A DNA stretch of 64,000 nucleotides from Adiantum capillus-veneris. Taxonomy: Eukaryota > Streptophyta > Polypodiopsida > Polypodiales > Pteridaceae. The DNA is taken from contig CM043964.1 in assembly GCA_014529385.2 (NCBI GenBank), positions 4,855,997-4,919,996 of the forward strand, written 5' to 3'. Below are positions 1 to 10,837 of this stretch, piece by piece; position 1 is the stretch's first letter; each line of letters begins with the position of its first letter. The notes beneath the pieces were generated by a model. That model had not been told where the DNA came from and searched no databases. It saw nothing but the letters and a program-made list of their open reading frames with translations. A program made the translations under genes and the position numbers.

Positions 1-444
1 CAAGTATGATGTGAGACCCTATAGACGTAGGGTCACAGGGTGCCCTATGTTCCTTTTGAAGACCCTGTGGCCCAAGGGCCATATGGTGCCAATGTACAAT
101 CTCAAGGTCCATAGGGTTCCATAAGCTCCTTTTGGAGATCCTATGGCCCTAGGGCCATAGGATCACAAGGTGTCATATGTCCCATTTGGAGACCTTGTGG
201 CCTAAGGGCCATAGGGTGGCAATGTACAATGTTCAGAGATCAAGCATGGCTAGATAATGTGAGGTAGTTTTCTATTTGACCAGTAGCATTCAATATAGAG
301 ACTCTACTTGGGCACCTAGGCCAGCCATGTAGCACTAGAGCCATTTATAACAAAGTAATGTTATGCTGTTAAGTGTACATAAACTTGGCTCAATCATATT
401 CAAATCGAACATAAATACAAATAATTTTATATTGTTATGTTTTC
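1..444. repeat. Leading flank with dispersed palindromic repeats
   Basis: There is no gene here. The stretch contains at least three imperfect copies of the CCTATGGCCCTAGGGCCATAGG-type palindrome (for example near 62-86, 137-163 and 188-212), set in near-duplicated sentences of about 120 bp. A pyrimidine-rich stretch ending in TTTTCAG at about 440-446 precedes the first ORF and would serve as a 3' splice site. Confidence 0.6.
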
Positions 445-450
445 AGAGAT

Positions 451-1722
451 ATGGCTCAATCCTCTTCAAAGAAAAGAATGCCAAATTCAGTTGATGCAAC
501 AGGTTCCACTCCAAGCCCATGGTATCTAGATTTTCACTTACCAAGTGGTAAATCTGATAAGAGAGTCCAGTTGTTCTTTAGAGATAAAGAACAATCTCCC
601 TTCAAAGATTGTGGAATTGTCAAGGAGATAAATAAAGATTGCTCACATCTTGACATGTCCCCATGTCTTGGTGTGAAAGTACAAAACGGTGATTGTTACT
701 TGCTAGAGCCCATGGCCTTTGCTTGGGAGTTGCTGAAAGATAGCAGTGATGGAGAGACAATGATAAAGGCAGGGTGGATAGAAATCAGAGAAGATACTCC
801 CAGCGAGAATCTCATGGACATGCTTACTGAAGGCTTCAAGAAAGTTATTCAATATTTAGCCAGCTTGAAGGCACAGAATAGTAAGAAGCGAAAAAATGAA
901 GGTACAAGTCAAGTTAATCAGAAGAAGACTTTAAAGGAGAGTGAGACACCCTCAGTCAGAAATAGCATCGAAAATGTGGAGCAAGAAAGTCTTTCACTAG
1001 TACCTCTAGAGGCTCCACGTAGGGATGAAGCTAGCTTAACTAAACCTCCTTTAATAACTCCTTCAATAGCAGTAATTGCAGATTCAGCCTTAGTGAAGGT
1101 GCTAGCCTCAATTGTTCAACCGAAAGAAAAAGATCTTGATAAGGATGTTAAGAAGACTTTCAAGAGTGGGCTAGATGGGTACATTGGAATAGAGCACTAC
1201 TTCAAGTTTGGGGTGCAGTTTACACAACTCATCTCTGTTGACCAATGCAATCTTGCACCTGATCACTTCAAATGTAGGCCATTGTCAAGTGTGTATGTAA
1301 AGCTCCTTTTGAGACAATTTGCAAAGCATTCTAGACCAGTCTCCAATGCAGCTGACCTTATGCCATATGATCCCATAAAAAAGGAGCCTCTAAAGGCTAA
1401 TGAAGTACATGCAGACAAGCTGGCAACATACCACTACTGGATTCTTTCTGGTCAACACTCCATAATAGCAGCTAGAGCATTTTTGCGCAACAAGAGCACA
1501 AAGTATGCTTCAAGGAGAGAGTTCTACAAATACAAAACTGCAAGGATTGTTGTAGATACCCCTAAAGAGATTGCAGTGCGAATCTCCAAAATGGAGAACA
1601 TAGAGACACAGACAACAATGAAAACCCAACCTTATGTGGAGGTCTTGAAGCATGGGCGTGGACAATGGCTAGCATATTCTTCTCCAAAAAAAACCAAAGG
1701 CAGGTGTTCCCCATGGTCATGA
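451..1722 (+). CDS. ParB/sulfiredoxin-like domain protein, probably one exon, frameshifted at its 3' end
   Basis: The open frame is 423 codons. Residues 1-130 are not recognised and 130-220 are a charged low-complexity linker. Residues about 250-405 resemble the ParB N-terminal fold: a strand ending ISVDQ followed by FKCRPLS (the usual R-P-L after the first strand), a helix like the ParB eLa-sI helix, then WILSGQHSIIAARAFL in the place of the ParB yeIisGhrRleAak motif, then a strand TARIVVDT and a helix reaching MENIETQ (the ParB eN-q segment). In known families this domain binds CTP or DNA, or sits in front of DNA methyltransferases. Function here is inference. A TTTTCAG acceptor lies just upstream and a GTAAGT donor occurs at 1742 and again at 1887. 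An extra A in an A8 run near 1685 shifts the frame and gives the stop at 1722; the tandem copy downstream has A7 and stays open up to its donor. It may be an exon with a sequencing error, or a pseudogene. Confidence 0.5.
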   Translation: MAQSSSKKRMPNSVDATGSTPSPWYLDFHLPSGKSDKRVQLFFRDKEQSPFKDCGIVKEINKDCSHLDMSPCLGVKVQNGDCYLLEPMAFAWELLKDSSDGETMIKAGWIEIREDTPSENLMDMLTEGFKKVIQYLASLKAQNSKKRKNEGTSQVNQKKTLKESETPSVRNSIENVEQESLSLVPLEAPRRDEASLTKPPLITPSIAVIADSALVKVLASIVQPKEKDLDKDVKKTFKSGLDGYIGIEHYFKFGVQFTQLISVDQCNLAPDHFKCRPLSSVYVKLLLRQFAKHSRPVSNAADLMPYDPIKKEPLKANEVHADKLATYHYWILSGQHSIIAARAFLRNKSTKYASRREFYKYKTARIVVDTPKEIAVRISKMENIETQTTMKTQPYVEVLKHGRGQWLAYSSPKKTKGRCSPWS

Positions 1723-1908
1723 GAGTCAAAAAGATTGGGATGTAAGTTCTATTTCTTGTTTCAATGAAAACCCAACCTTATGTGGAGGTCTTGAAGCATG
1801 GGCGTGGACAGTGGCTAGCATATTCTTGTCCAAAAAAACCAAAGGCAGGTGTTCCCCATGGTCATGAGAGTCGAAAAGATTGGGATGTAAGTTCTATTTC
1901 TTGTTTCT
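1618..1908 (+). repeat. 146-bp tandem duplication of exon end plus splice donor
   Basis: The block starting ATGAAAACCCAACC at 1618 is repeated from 1764, with only a few differences. Both copies contain the end of the ParB-like coding stretch and a GATGTAAGT donor (GT at 1742 and 1887). The first copy has A8 and is out of frame; the second has A7 and reads open up to its donor. Confidence 0.85.
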
Positions 1909-1975
1909 AATTTTCTTAATCTGTAGTTGTAGATAAAACCTTATTACTTTTTGTTTCTTGTGGGCCTTTGTGATT

Positions 1976-3337
1976 ATGGCAAACATCACATTTAACCATA
2001 GCTCATTTGCGAATAGAGAAGCCCACATGGTCATGTATCCAGAAGACTTCTATGAGGAGTGGATAAACATCCTAGAGAACCATCAAGCCTCATTTGCACG
2101 TGGACGCCAACCATGTATAACTACTTTTAGATGCTTACGAGGCTTAGAAGATAACGATGTTAAGCTATTACAACAGGAGCTCAAAGAAGAAAATATTTGC
2201 TTGGTGAAGCAACCACATCAACCGGACATGATCGACCTCTCTGCACGTGCAACAAACATAAAACAAACGAAGGTGTTTTTGGCTGAGATGTTCAAGTTAT
2301 TCAAAGAGCTTGATCCACTAGAAGCCATTACTTCATGGGAGGAATGTAGATCTCATTATAACATTACAGATCAGATCTACAAATCTCTCTTTATTAGTTG
2401 CACCCAATGGCTACATCTTAGGCTTCAAAAAACAAAGGAGACCCTAGCAATTCCAGAAGTTGCCAAGGGATATGTGCAATGGATCATTGCACAAAAGAAT
2501 GGTTCATCTAGATTACAATTCAGCTTGCCATGGACCATAAAGTGCGTGGGGAAGAATCTAGAAGGCATTGAGTTTCTCCAAGGTGAGAATAATTCTACAG
2601 TGCGTGTTGGTGTATGTATCATAGACACAACACACAAGGGCACTATATCTAGTGGTTGGAGTGCTGCTCAATTTGGAAAGGTTATTAATGGAGTTTGTAG
2701 GATAGCACATCAACCATCAGAATTTGTTATTGTTGGTCTAGTCAAGTACCAACATGCTGCTTCTCTTGAGAAGGCAATCTCTGAAAAAGCAAAATGGTAT
2801 GAGTTGTATGCTTTGCCTCTTGGATCTTTAATAGCATCAGGGACCGTCCAACCCACTGCTCTTCATGAAGTAATTTTTGGAGTTTGGGCTTTCTTTAGTC
2901 AAGAAGAGCAATTTGCCAATCACTCTAGTCTCAAGGAGTCTCTCTTTCAACCAATGTCTACTCTAGGCATTGACGACAATGAAGAGTTTGATGCTATGAC
3001 TACCGCCAAATCTTTTTTTGTTCAGCGCGCCATCAAGTGTATTTGTCTCAAAGAGGATGATAAGGTAGTGGACATATTTTCACTTGGCTATGGGACCAAA
3101 GAGGCACTTCTACAACAACGAGAGGTGATCTCAGTTTCTTGTACCAATGAGCAAATGACTGAGCTAGAAGCTCTTTGCCATTCTACAATAGATGAAGATG
3201 ACGAGCTTAAAAGGTGGGCAGGTTTGGTCTCTACTCCACAAAATGATAATGGCAAGGACTCAGAGAATGAAGAAATCGATGAGCCATTAGATGTTGAGGC
3301 TGATGCCATTCTAGAGCTTCTACAGGAAACAGGTTAA
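1976..3337 (+). CDS. Degenerate beta-class N4/N6 DNA methyltransferase-like protein
   Basis: From the ATG at 1976 the frame is 453 codons; six codons upstream are also open, so this may be an exon. Residues 1-200 are unrecognised and helical. From about 205 the order of elements is that of beta-class amino-methyltransferases. A strand VCIIDTTHKG stands where motif IV (DPPY/SPPY) belongs, followed by a helix and a strand like the RvLkpgG segment, a strand-helix with HEVIFGVWAFF like the EvilvG segment, then KSFFVQRAIKC, then VVDIFSLGYGTKEAL where motif I (DpFaGsGTT) belongs and the strand REVISVSC where the carboxylate-ending strand belongs. The last 50 residues are acidic. The catalytic Pro-Pro-Tyr and the FxGxG loop are both altered, so methylation activity is unlikely. 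It sits 250 bp behind the ParB-like ORF, the order found in bacterial and phage ParB-methyltransferase fusions. The fold assignment is by eye. Confidence 0.5.
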   Translation: MANITFNHSSFANREAHMVMYPEDFYEEWINILENHQASFARGRQPCITTFRCLRGLEDNDVKLLQQELKEENICLVKQPHQPDMIDLSARATNIKQTKVFLAEMFKLFKELDPLEAITSWEECRSHYNITDQIYKSLFISCTQWLHLRLQKTKETLAIPEVAKGYVQWIIAQKNGSSRLQFSLPWTIKCVGKNLEGIEFLQGENNSTVRVGVCIIDTTHKGTISSGWSAAQFGKVINGVCRIAHQPSEFVIVGLVKYQHAASLEKAISEKAKWYELYALPLGSLIASGTVQPTALHEVIFGVWAFFSQEEQFANHSSLKESLFQPMSTLGIDDNEEFDAMTTAKSFFVQRAIKCICLKEDDKVVDIFSLGYGTKEALLQQREVISVSCTNEQMTELEALCHSTIDEDDELKRWAGLVSTPQNDNGKDSENEEIDEPLDVEADAILELLQETG

Positions 3338-6300
3338 GCTAGCCAAAATTTCAATTCTTTCATGATCTTTAGAACATTGGTATTTGGTTTGGTGTTTTTC
3401 TTTGACTTTGTAATCTTGAACGTTGATTTTGAAATCTTAAACATTGGTCTGATTTTATTTCACAAAACAATTGTGTATGCTTATGATTTAGAGTATTTTC
3501 TAATGAGATGATTTGAATTGAAGTGTGCAAATATTTCATGAACAAATGGTGCCAAAGAGCAAAGAGTACCTTTTAACCATGTGCCCATAAGATATGTATG
3601 CTTGGTAATTAAAGTATCTTCAAAATAGATGAATCAAATATAACCACAAAATATGAAGATGTGAAAGTTTTCTAAATCTTTCTATCAAAGTTTTGAGTAG
3701 CATGTGTGTTTGATGTGCCAAATGTTTAGTTTCCATATTTAAAGATTTCTTTTTATTTTGTAACTTGAGTTTATTTTCGATGTCAAGGACAATGTACATT
3801 GTCATAAGGCCAAAAGTTGATTTATAAACACAAGAAAATTTTCACTTTATGGTATCAACACCCTATGACCGTAAGCCATAGGTTGGATCAAATATATTTA
3901 CACTTGAATAGATGATGGAGAAATATTTTGTAATGTTCTATCATTATGTACTTTGTGATAAATCTTATGTTTTCAAATAGATTGACACTTGAAAAGATCA
4001 TGGAACAAGGGTTTGTATTGTTTTGGCATTATGTACTAATGGATCCATACTAGAACCCTACGGCCTTAGGGCCATAGGGCTCCTTTTTAATGTAAGGATG
4101 CAAAAGGATGAGATTATGACCATGGGGCCAAAAAATACAAGTAGAGAGCCATTATGTCATCTTTGTATGTAGCACACACAGATCTTGTATCTAGTACGTA
4201 GCACAACTAGACCACCTTATGGCCTTAGGGACATAGGGTTCCTTATTGACGTATAAGTGCAAAATTGATGAGCATATTGTTCTTAGATGCAAAATAGAGC
4301 ACTTACAATTTAGGTTTCTAAGCCCTTGATAAAATTGTATCAATTTAGGTTTATAAGACCTTGATAAAATTGTATCAATTTAGGTTTATGGAAATTGTAT
4401 GTAGCATTTATAGAATTTAGAGAAACCCATGAATCTAAAGTTTAGGGTCATAGGGTAGTGTGACCATTGGGTGCAAAGTATATGGTTCCCATGACACCCT
4501 ATGGCCTCAAGACCATAGGGTTATGACTCTATGAAACAATAAAATATCCTAAATATGAGTGTCAAATATTTTATGTTATAGCTTAACTAAGAGGCTTAGA
4601 CTTTTTCCAAAGTTGTCAAAAAAGAGATCCAAAGTGTCTTGCTAGTGACCTTAAGGGTAATAAATGTAGACCACACTTTGTAAGTAGCTTGTAGAAAAAC
4701 AAAAAACAAATTATGGCCTTAGGATCATAGGGATCATACACCACAAAAAGTAAGGTGAAAATCCCTGGCTCTTGTTTGTAGTACATAAAGCAATATGACC
4801 ACCCTATGGCCTTAAGGTCCATAGGGTTTCTTGTAATCATAAACAGCACCATATGGCCCTATAGGGATCCTTGTTAACATTAAGATCAAATATGGCCCTA
4901 TGGTGCTAGTACATAGGCAAAAAGGAGACGAGTCTATGGTCTTTAGCTTCAAAATATAGCACCGTATGGTCATAGAATTTCTACATAACACCTAAGCAAC
5001 CTTATGTACACCTAATGGCCTAAGATCCATTAAGTGTACTTTGTAGGTAGTACATAATGCTCTTGTAGGCCACTTTGGTGACCTTAGGCTGTTAATACAA
5101 ATATGCAATATAATGATCCTATGGTTCAATGTCTCAAAATAGAACACCTTTTGGACATGAGGTACATGTATGTAGTACCTAGTACTTTTGTAGGGCCATA
5201 GAGATCTTCACTAACAAAGAGAGGACCGTATGGCCCTAGGACCTAAGGGTGGCTTTTTAGAGGTGAGTCAATAGTTTTTGGTATAAATTTGAGCACCGTA
5301 TGGTCATAAATTTGATCACCGTATTGCTTAGAGTTTTTTTGAATCGTTAAAAAAGGGATCCAAAGTGTATTGCTAGTAAACTTTTGATTATAAGGTGATA
5401 ATTGTGGACCACACTTCGTAAGTAGCTTGTAGAAGAACATATAGCAAATTATGGCATCATGATCATAGGGTCATACACCACAAAAACCAAGTGGAAATCC
5501 CTAAGCTCTTGTTTGCAGTACATGAAGCAACATGACCACCCTATGGCCGTGAGGCCATAGGATTCCTTGTAGAAAAATTATGTCCTCATGATCACAGGGG
5601 TCATACACCACAAAAACCAAGTGTAAATCCCTAAGCTCTTGTTTGCAATACATAAAGCAACATGACCACCCTATGGCCTTGGGGCAATAGGGTTCCTTGT
5701 AGACAAATTATGGCCTCATGATCACAGGGGTCATACACCACAAAAACCAAGTGGAAATCCCTAAGGTCTTGTTTGCAGTACATAAAGCAACATGACCATC
5801 CTATGGCCTTGGGGCCATAGGGTTCCTTGTAGACATAAATAGCACCATATGGCCTTAGAACCATAAGGCTCATTTTAAACATGAAGATCATCCATGGACG
5901 TATGATGTTTATACATAGTACATAGGCTACCTTATTTACACCTAATGGCTTAAGAGCCGTTAGGTGACCATGTAGGTAGTACATAATGCACTTTTATGTC
6001 AATTTGGTGGCCATAGGAATTGTATTGAGCATAGAAATCACCTTGTGGCACTAGGGTCATAGGTGCCAATACAAATGTGTAATGTAATGATCATATGGTC
6101 CCAATGACCCAAAATAGAACACCTGATGGATGTGAGGTACATGTATGTAGTACAAAATACTCGTGTAGATCCATAGAATTCTTCACTAACAAGAGAGGTT
6201 GGTATAGCACAAGTACTAAAGATACCTCCATAGAGGTGCAGAAAATATAAGTCTATAGTCCCAATGTGTGAAATGGAGCACTTTATATTCATGAAACTAT

Positions 6301-6540
6301 AAACTGTCAATATAGAGGGTACCATATGATTCTAGGGCCATAAGATTCTTGACCAACATATGGAGCACCCTATGGCCCTAGGGCCATAGGGTGGTAGTAT
6401 AGAGCAATGAAGTGAACTTTGCATATAGTATATAAAGCATTGTAATTTAATTCTCATGTATATGTCATTTGGATACTCAATCTTTTTCTAAGTGCTTGAT
6501 TATAGAAATTAATCACATTTGTATGTATTTTCAAAGCTAA
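3338..6540. repeat. Gene-poor stretch packed with CCCTATGGCC palindromes
   Basis: I see no credible gene. Palindrome variants recur every 100-300 bp (for example about 3850, 4045, 4203, 4497, 4802, 5540, 5672 and 5802), embedded in recurring sentences such as CACCACAAAAACCAAG...CATAAAGCAACATGACCACCC. One copy at 6366-6393 is a perfect 28-bp palindrome with half-site CACCCTATGGCCCT. The segment from about 3640 to 4420 is paralogous to about 9630-10330. Confidence 0.75.
5441..5830. repeat. Three tandem units of about 130 bp
   Basis: The phrase GGTTCCTTGT ends successive units at 5570, 5700 and 5830. Each unit contains TCATACACCACAAAAACC, a CTCTTGTTTGCA-like phrase and one palindrome. Diverged single units occur at about 4690-4830 and 7390-7540. 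Confidence 0.8.
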
Positions 6541-6565
6541 AAGTAGGTGTTGTTTAAACTTTCAG

Positions 6566-6747
6566 GTCATCAACAAGATATTGCAATTGAGGATGTTTCA
6601 TGTGAGTTGATCGGTACAGAAGATGTTCAAGCTATTGAAACTATTGAAAAAGAGCCTCTCAATCCCCATTTAAACCAAAATGTCCATAAAGATGATGACA
6701 AAGAGATCCAAGATTCCGAAGGTCAACCAACGACAATTCTCCCATGA
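6566..6747 (+). pseudogene. Truncated duplicate of the phosphatase-like gene's first exon
   Basis: A TTTCAG acceptor (AG at 6564-6565) is followed by an open frame ending at 6747. It is a diverged copy of the exon at 8258: both read Q-Q-D, then V-S-C-E, then N-P-H-L-N-Q, an acidic DDKEIQ stretch and EGQP. Upstream intron sequences also match (TTTTCAAAGCTAAAAGT then GTTTAAACTT). Similarity stops just after EGQP, before any of the phosphatase domain. Confidence 0.6.
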
Positions 6748-8241
6748 TATCGAGATTGTTGTTTCTCTTTGATTTTGTAAATATTGACCAACAATATTGT
6801 TTTGTTTTAAAAACTATTTTGCATGCTTGTGAGTTTTAATGTTTTCAAATTAGATGAATTAAATTTAAGTGTGTAAATATCATGTCATGAACATATGGTG
6901 GCAAAGAGCACCCATTATCTATGTGACCATAAGAGTGTATACTTGTGAGCTTGAGTATTTTCAAAATAAATGAATTTAATTTAAGTGGAAAATTTATACA
7001 TAGACATGAGGTTACAAAGGTCATCCTTTAGCTTTGTGATCAAATGATGTATGATGTAAAACTTTAAAGCTATGTGGTTATTAATATATTATGTAATGCT
7101 TTTAAGCTATGTGATGCTATGAGGTTTATTGTCACACATATGACATTGTACCACTTAAGGCTAGGGGTCTTGTCAAAGCATCCTATGATCTTAGGGTCAG
7201 AGGTTTTTCATTGTTGAAGACAAATTTCATGGTTGTAACATCATATCATTCTTTGTAGACATGCAACCTTATGGCCCTAAGGCCATAGGGTGGCAATTGT
7301 ATGCATCCTCTAAAATATTTAAAAAAATCTATGACTAGTGACCTCATGGTCAAAGGTTCTAATTGTAGGACACACTTTGTAAGTAGTAGCTTGTAAAAGA
7401 GCATATAACAAATTACGGTCTTAGGATCAAAAGGTTCATACACCATAAAAACCAAGGTAAAAATCCCTCCGCTGTTGTATATGTAGTAGTGAAGCAACAT
7501 GACCACCCTATGGCCTTAGGACCATAGGGTTCCTTGTTATCATAAATAGCACCCTATAGCCTTAGGGCCATAGGCTACCTTGTAATGCAAAGATGATCCC
7601 ATATCCCTAATGTGCTAGTACATAGGTAAAAAGAAGATGAATCTATTGTCCTTAGCTTCAAAAGAGAGCACCTTATGGCCATTGAAGCTCTACATAAGTA
7701 CCTTATGTACACCTAGTCCCATAAATTTCACTATGTGTACTATATAGGTAATGCTCTCATTGGCCACATTAGTGATCATAGGTTTCTTAGTTAGCAAAGA
7801 AAGCACCTTGTGGCCCTAGGGCCATAGGGTGCCAATATAGATGTGCAATATAATGTTCCAATGGTTCGAATGACTCAAAATAGAGCACCTTATGGACAAA
7901 TGGCCATAAGGTTCCTCACTAACATATGGCTCCACACAAATATAGAGAGGACTGCATGGCCATAGGGATAGAGTATGTCATTGTAGAGGTGCAAAAAGAT
8001 GAGCCTATAGTCATTATGTATAACTCAACACCTTATGTCCATATAGCTATAAACTTTTCATATAGAAGGCACCCTACGGTCCTAGGGCAATAGGGTGCTA
8101 GTATAGAGCCATTAAATAAACATATCATGTAGTATATACAACATTGCAATATAATTATGAGATATTTAATATGTAGTTTGGATACTTATTGTTTTTTTAA
8201 GCCATCAAGATTGTAGGTATTTTCAAAGCTAAAAGTGGGTA
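6748..8241. repeat. Second pass of the palindromic spacer sequence
   Basis: This stretch holds no gene. It repeats, diverged and in the same order, much of 4600-6540 (the CACACTTTGTAAGTAG phrase at about 7372, the palindromes at about 7265, 7510 and 7815, and the final intron-like stretch before the acceptor). This suggests that a unit of roughly 1.7-2 kb, including the exon copy, was duplicated in tandem. Confidence 0.65.
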
Positions 8242-8257
8242 TTGTTTAAACTTGCAG

Positions 8258-9597
8258 CTCTTCAACAAGACTTTACAGTTAACAGTGTCTCTTGTGAGGT
8301 CATTGATACAAAGGATGCTCCAGCTATTGAGCCTATTGAAGAAGAATCTATCAATCCTCATTTGAACCAACAAGCTTGTAAAGAAGATGACAAAGAGATA
8401 CAAGTTTTTGAAGGTCAACCATCGCAGTTGTTGGACAGAAAATCCAGCGATACAATGGAAGTAGACGATGATGCAAGCTCCAAAGCATATAGAAGGACAG
8501 AAGAAGACTCTGTCAATAACATTTTAGTAGCTCAAGATTTGAGCATTAGAGTGCATGGTGATCCAAATCTTTCATCCAATGATGGACCAACGTTGACTAT
8601 AATACTGAGCTTGTATGGATTGCTTTTGAGGCGTTGTTGGCAAAAGTCCAAAAAAATGAAGAGCTTGAAGTTTAAACATGAGTATATTGTTTTGCGAGCA
8701 TGATAGATTGAGTTTTTAAAGAGTCTCCTAAGCATCTCCAATGTTGGCATATGGTCAATAGCTAATGATACACAGGTTATGCAAATCATCAAGATTTTAG
8801 AGAAGGAAGCTGGAGAACAATTTCCATTCTTTATGATTTGGGGGCAAAGCCAATGTCAACAATGTGTAGAGTCAAGAATCACTCGCCTCGACAATCCTGG
8901 AGTAGAGGCATTTTTCAAACCTTTAACTATTGCATCAACAAAGTTTGGGATTGATTTAAAAAGATTGCTTCTTATAGATGATGCACCATTGAAAGGATAC
9001 ATTAATCCTGCATTAAATTGTATATTTCAACCATCATTTAACATTGATGAGGAGGATAATATTCTCCTTGGAGAGCTGCTACCATATACCAAAGCTCTTC
9101 ATCATGTCAACGACATTCGTACAATTACAAGATCTTCTTTGTATGGACAAGCTCCCATAGTGCAAGGTCACGAGCTTTACAATCATGTACAAAAGGTTGT
9201 TTCAGAGTGGGAGGAGCACAATTTGGTTTGTCTACAAAAAACTTCCTCTACAAGCAGGCTACCAGAAGCTCCTCGCATTCTTGATGATGAGAATGGTGCG
9301 TCATCTAGCAGTACTGGAATGTCCACTAGAAGTCAAGATAAGAAAAGGCTGACACTTGATCAAGAAAAAATGAGGATATTGAAGAATATCAAATCTATAT
9401 CAACCTTGAAAGGAGTTGAGTTAATTATGCTTGCTCAGAAATTGGGGTACAAAGAGCCTGTGATCAAAGCACATGAAGCCAAGAATTATATCAAACAAAT
9501 CAAAATTCAATATTGTATTAAATCGGTTCACATTTATAGAGATGATGGAAAAAAATGTTGTAATGTTATGGCATTTACAAATGATCTTTGTGTATAG
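8258..9597 (+). pseudogene. FCP1/SCP-type (HAD, NLI-interacting) phosphatase-like pseudogene
   Basis: After a CTTGCAG acceptor the frame runs to 9597 with only two stops, adjacent (TGA TAG at 8701-8706), so it is one reading frame. The first 90 codons are an acidic leader. TLTIILSLYGLLLRR then stands where the motif I strand with DxDG/DLNGLL belongs, and the nucleophile Asp is gone. HEYIVLRA and the two stops replace the vlRPg segment. FLKSLLSISNVGIWSIAND corresponds to FLeel...evgIWSsA, and FFMIWGQSQC and LLLIDDAP match the conserved C-terminal motif with its DD. DEEDNILLGELLPYTKAL...VNDIR matches the family's end. About 110 further residues are lysine-rich and unrecognised. Loss of the nucleophile plus two stops argues for a dead gene. 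Confidence 0.6.
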
Positions 9598-10837
9598 AAG
9601 AACCTTTGTAAGAGTGCTTATGTTTTCAACATACATGAAGATGTGAAAGTGTTCTAAATTTTTCTATTAGATTTATGAGTAGCACATGAGCTTGATGTGC
9701 CAAATGTTTAGTTTTTTTATTTAGAAAGATTTTATAGTCTTTTATTTTGTAATTTGAGGTCATTGAGCTATTAAGAACAATGTACATGGTCATAAGGCCA
9801 AAAGTTGATTTGTAACCATAGGAAAATTTGCACTTTATTGTATTAACACCCTATGACCCTAAGGCCATAGGCTGGGTCAAATAGATTTACACTTGAAGAG
9901 AGGATGAAACAAGGTTTTGTAATGCACTGTCATTATGTACTTTGTGAGAAAGCTTATGTTTTTAAATAGATTTACACATAAAAAGATGATGAAACAAAGT
10001 TTTGTATTGTTTTTGCACTATGTACTAATGGCTCTATACTAAATCCATATGTCCTTAGGGCCATAGCATTCCCTTTTAATGTAAGGATTCATAAATGTGA
10101 GATTATGACCATGGGGCCACAAGATGCCAATAGAGAGCCATTCGGTCATCTTTGTATGTAGCACATACAAATCCTGTATCTAGTACACAAGGCAACTAGA
10201 CCACCCTATGGCCTTAGTGCCATATGGCTCCTTGTTGACATAAAGGTGTAAAAAGATGAGCATATTGTCCTTAGATACAAAATTGAGCACATACACTTTA
10301 AGTTTATAAGCCCTGAGTAAGAGAGGACATCATATGAACTTGGCCATAGGATCTTTTACTAACATAGAGAGCATCTTTTGACCTTAGGACCACAAGGTTC
10401 TAGTACAAAGTCATTAGTGCATAATGCTTTTGTATGTAATTTTGCCTAAAGCAACCTAACCATCATATGGTCCTAAGGCCATAGAGTTCATTATTAACAT
10501 AAAGGTGCAAAAAGATGAGCATATGGTCCTTGCTTAAGGCTACTTGACCACCCTATGGCCTTAAGGCCATATGGTTGTCTATTAGCTTAAGGGTTCAACA
10601 AGATAAGATTATGACCTTGTGGCCACAACATTCCAATAGAGAGCCATTAGGTCATCTATGTATGTAGTACATAAGGATCTTGTATGCAATTACATAAAGA
10701 AATTTGTGACCACCATAGGGTTCAAGCCCTCAATAATAGAGAGCATCCTATGACCCTAGGGCCATAGGGTTTTCCACTTACATAGAAATCATTCTTTTAA
10801 CCTAGGGCAAAAGGCTTATAAGACCACAATATTAGAG
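9598..10837. repeat. 3' flank, paralogous to 3640-4420, with palindromes
   Basis: This stretch holds no gene. GAAGATGTGAAAGT, then GATGTGCCAAATGTTTAG, then TGGTCATAAGGCCAAAAGTTG, then ACACCCTATGACC recur in the same order as in 3649-3875, so the methyltransferase-like and phosphatase-like genes share a duplicated 3' flank. Palindromes occur near 9845, 10205, 10548 and 10745. Confidence 0.65.

Noticed and set aside
2425-3309. Minus-strand ORFs opposite the methyltransferase-like gene
   Set aside because: They are shadows of the long sense frame without own motifs.
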